A DNA stretch of 64,000 nucleotides from Arthrobotrys musiformis (taxonomy: Eukaryota > Ascomycota > Orbiliomycetes > Orbiliales > Orbiliaceae): positions 1,644,501 to 1,708,500 of the forward strand of contig JAVHJL010000002.1 in assembly GCA_036971715.1 (NCBI GenBank), in the 5' to 3' direction. Below, in pieces: positions 61,597 through 64,000 of the stretch; the first letter of the stretch is position 1; each line of letters opens with the position of its first letter. The position numbers and the translations under genes were made by a program. The notes beneath the pieces were generated by a model. That model ran no database searches. It saw only the letters and a list, made by a program, of their open reading frames with translations, and was not told the origin of the DNA.

Positions 61597-62155
61597 TCAT
61601 TCATCCTCATCCTCATCCTCATCATCCTCCACCGCCGGAAACCAGCCAAACTCTCTAAAGTTGACCGACATCGTACCCTGCCTATCTTCGTCCACAGTCA
61701 CGCCTTCTCCTCTGAGCACATCCGCCTGCCGTCTCATGCCAGATACCACTTCCCTTTGTGAAATAACACCCTGCGCATTAATAACCCTTTGCCAGGGGAC
61801 ATTGGTCCCGTTGAACTCGGCTTGAGGGTCCGTGGATAGATGTTTTAGCGCTACACCAACTTGACGCGGACGGCTTCTGGTAACGACGATGTTGTATGGA
61901 AGTTAACAATCCCTAGTGTGACAAAAAAGGGAATGGGGGTATCAAGATGCTGGACGGGTATAACATACGGATAGCCAGCCAGTTTAGCGATATGGCCGTA
62001 GGATGTCACCTTGCCGTACGGGATTTGCTGAACGGTTTCGTAGACGGCAACACTATATACCATGCAGCATGCTGCTTAGCGGTGAAACTCGTGCAACTGT
62101 GGGAGGATGGGTCTTGGGCGTACAAAAAAGCCTCGGCTTCGTCGCTACGGGGCAT
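61597..62155 (-). CDS. ATL1: Alkyltransferase-like DNA-repair protein (Atl1)
   Basis: This is a nuclear DNA-damage sensor related to O6-methylguanine methyltransferase but without the acceptor cysteine. Family members bind O6-alkylguanine and hand the lesion to nucleotide excision repair. It has three exons, 62155-62124 (only 32 nt), 62052-61969 and 61873-61597, 130 residues. The frame gives MPRSDEAEAF, FVAVYETVQQIPYGKVTSYGHIAKLAGY, RPRQVGVALKHLS and NVPWQRVINAQGVIS. The alkyl-acceptor motif PCHRV is PWQRV here (W66), the hallmark of Atl proteins. R42 in RPRQVG matches the arginine finger. An acidic tail (EDDEDEDEDE) is encoded by a hexanucleotide repeat. Exon 3 uses an AAG acceptor; the alternative CAG acceptor three bases upstream would give a wrong frame. 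Confidence 0.88.
61600..61627 (-). repeat. Hexanucleotide repeat coding the Atl1 acidic tail
   Basis: CATCCT-type units on the plus strand encode alternating Glu-Asp at the Atl1 C-terminus. They are a likely site of length change. Confidence 0.75.
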
Positions 62156-62708
62156 CTTGAGCTTAGGTAAAGTATGTATTCCACGCCTCCTGGTATACCG
62201 GTATATTTCTTAATTTTTTTTTTTTTTTTGATGCGGTATCGTTTCTGTCATGTTCTTTGCATTGGTCAACGTTACCCAACATGCTCCTGGCCGTCGATTA
62301 CATAATCGACACGACAGGGAATCCCGATGTGGAAATTCCACTAAAGGCAACACAGGAACTTTGTGACCCTGAATCCGACTCTACAAGCACGAACTGGTGG
62401 AAAGTGTTTTTAACTATGGACAGTATTAATGGTTGTATGGAGGAACAAAAAAATATTATTATAGCGCTATATCATTAACTATTATTCATGCAATCATACT
62501 CCAAAAGTGGTGATCTATCCCCAAAGAAAAGAAAAAATATGTTCCAAACGAAGTGTGGAAATATTAAAAATGTCCCCCAAAAAAACATGCTTCCCAAGAA
62601 CGCCTGTAAATGCTATCGATTTGTCGTCTCTATAAAATCCCGCCATATATAACCGTTTATGTATCCGTCGAATTGTAGGATGCAGATTGATGTTATTATC
62701 GCCCGAGC
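62156..62708. other. Promoter of Atl1 and 3' flank of the MFS gene
   Basis: This is AT-rich with T-runs (62214-62229). I see no supported gene. Confidence 0.45.
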
Positions 62709-64000
62709 TTAGTTCTTCTCAGCGTCTTCTGTCTTATCCTTCCTCTTGAACCCTTGCTCGGTGTTATGCTCTTGATCGAGACTCAAGTCCTCAGTGAAGA
62801 TGGACAAGAAACCGCCAACAATCGCAAAGGCAAGGAACACAAGCCAAACGTTTTTCAAAGCGGCAGCGTAACACCAGACGAGTTTCTCTCGGAGCTCGCC
62901 GGGGGCGCCAAATGGCATATGCTTGATAACTTCAACGAGGGCAGCGGCATCCTTGGCGTATTCACCAGCGACAGCCTCGAGTTCGGGGAAGCTTTCCAAT
63001 TTGGACTTGAGGAAGTTCTGGAAAGCCATACCGCCAACGGCGACACCAAAGGTTTGTCCGAAGGCACGGAGGAAAGAGAACATGGCGACGGCGTAGCTGG
63101 TATCGGCGGCTGGGGCGGAAGCTTGGATGGCCAAACCCATGGACGGGAAAAGCATACCAGTTCCCAACCCGGAAACCAAGTTAATGAAGATCCATGCGAC
63201 AGTAGAGGTATGGACGTCAAGGAGATAGAGAAGACCCTGTCAAATGTTAGTTTGTGGTTATGTTTCTTCTAGGAAGCGAGTAATCTTACCATTCCGAGGA
63301 TTGTCAAAGCCCAACCGACATAGAGTGCCCATCTAAATTTACCAGTGATGGAAGAGATGATACCAACCACGACAGAGGCTGGAGCGACAGTGAAAGTCTG
63401 TGGGAAGACCGAAACACCGGCCAAAATAGCGCGTTGGTTCTTGACAGCCAAGTAGTAGAGAGGGAGGTAGTAAAGGAGACCCCAAAGACTGTTGTGTACA
63501 TTAGTCAAATGTTATTCCTAAATGCGGGGATCATCAAAGAGGATATCACGTACATGACACCGTGCATAACGGTACCAAGGTAGCTGACGGCAGCAGTCCT
63601 TTGTTGGAAGACACTCATCCGGATGAGTGGGTCTGCGGCGACGTATATTTCATAGAAGACGAATCCAATGAGGCCGGCGGCACCAACGACGAGTGGGACA
63701 ATTGTTCTCCAAGAGCTCCATGCGTACATAGTGCCACCCCAGGTAATCGGGATCAAGAAGCTGGTGCAAGAGGCGATGAAAATAGTGCCACCCACCCAGT
63801 CGATACGTCTCAGCTTAGCAGCCATGCTGGTTGGGATGAAGTTCAATTTGAGGAAGATAGGAATCATAGCGAATCCGATCCCGCAGAAAGGAAGATTGAT
63901 CCAGAACACCCAGGTCCATGAAACCCTGGTTTCAAGTTAGATAAAGCTAGATTTTTCAAGGCGAAATGATCGAATACGTACTTCTCGGCGAAGACGCCAC
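62709..64000 (-). CDS. DHA2-type MFS transporter, 3' part (partial)
   Basis: This is a major facilitator transporter of the 14-span DHA2 (drug or toxin efflux) type; the 5' part lies beyond the window. Visible exons are 64000-63982, 63925-63554, 63488-63290 and 63236-62709. The joined frame reads GVFAEKVSWTWVFWINLPFCGIG, LRRIDWVGGTIFIASCTSFLIP, HGVILWGLLYYLPLYYLAVK, LVSGLGTGMLFPSMGLAIQASAP and a long hydrophilic tail ending KRKDKTEDAEKN. The WVFWINLP block and the GLGTG...QASAP helix are typical of fungal efflux pumps. The substrate is unknown. Introns are confirmed by phase and by hydrophobic continuity. Confidence 0.85.

Overview
The window is nuclear DNA of a filamentous ascomycete (Pezizomycotina). 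It has short GT-AG introns (about 45-110 nt) in most genes, a fused Nup98-Nup96 nucleoporin precursor, a fungal-type Gat1/Sct1 glycerol-3-phosphate acyltransferase, a DUF7707-type GPI protein, and many secreted small or Cys-rich proteins separated by long AT-rich deserts. The overall style would suit an early-diverging class such as the Orbiliomycetes (nematode-trapping fungi). That placement is inference; the sequence alone does not prove it.

Layout. 0.5-10 kb: centrin (Cdc31-like, minus) lies divergent to a large FG-nucleoporin gene (Nup98-96, plus). 10.8-13.3 kb: a glycerol-3-phosphate acyltransferase, convergent with the nucleoporin. 15.2-22 kb: a secreted orphan, a Nup37-like gene carrying an in-frame TAG, a 49-residue secreted microprotein, and PDAP1/HASPP28. 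22-40 kb: a sparse region holding only a secreted Thr/Val/Lys repeat protein (27.8 kb) and an intronless orphan (34.0 kb). 40-51 kb: a GH17 beta-1,3-glucanase-like protein, a Pcp1/Spc110-type spindle-pole coiled-coil protein, a small secreted protein, and a DUF7707 GPI protein. 52-64 kb, all minus strand: a Cys/His-motif orphan, an MFS sugar transporter with a frame break, a PX-domain protein, a Cys-rich GPI protein, an alkyltransferase-like DNA-repair protein (Atl1), and the 3' part of a DHA2-type MFS transporter that runs off the window. Genes from 15 to 51 kb are all plus, and those after 52 kb are all minus.

How they fit together. Four genes belong to the nuclear pore or spindle pole body (centrin, Nup98-96, Nup37-like, Pcp1-like). 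A second group belongs to the cell wall and secretome (GH17, the repeat protein, the GPI proteins, the microproteins). I built the exon models by hand from splice consensus and reading-frame continuity. All complete models give whole codon counts except the sugar transporter, which needs either one extra base or a 32-nt intron. The Nup37-like gene keeps its frame but has an internal stop. The strongest candidates for something new are the TVTK repeat protein, the intronless 359-residue orphan, the 49-residue secreted peptide, and the Nup37-like gene whose stop codon sits in the loop of a perfect hairpin.
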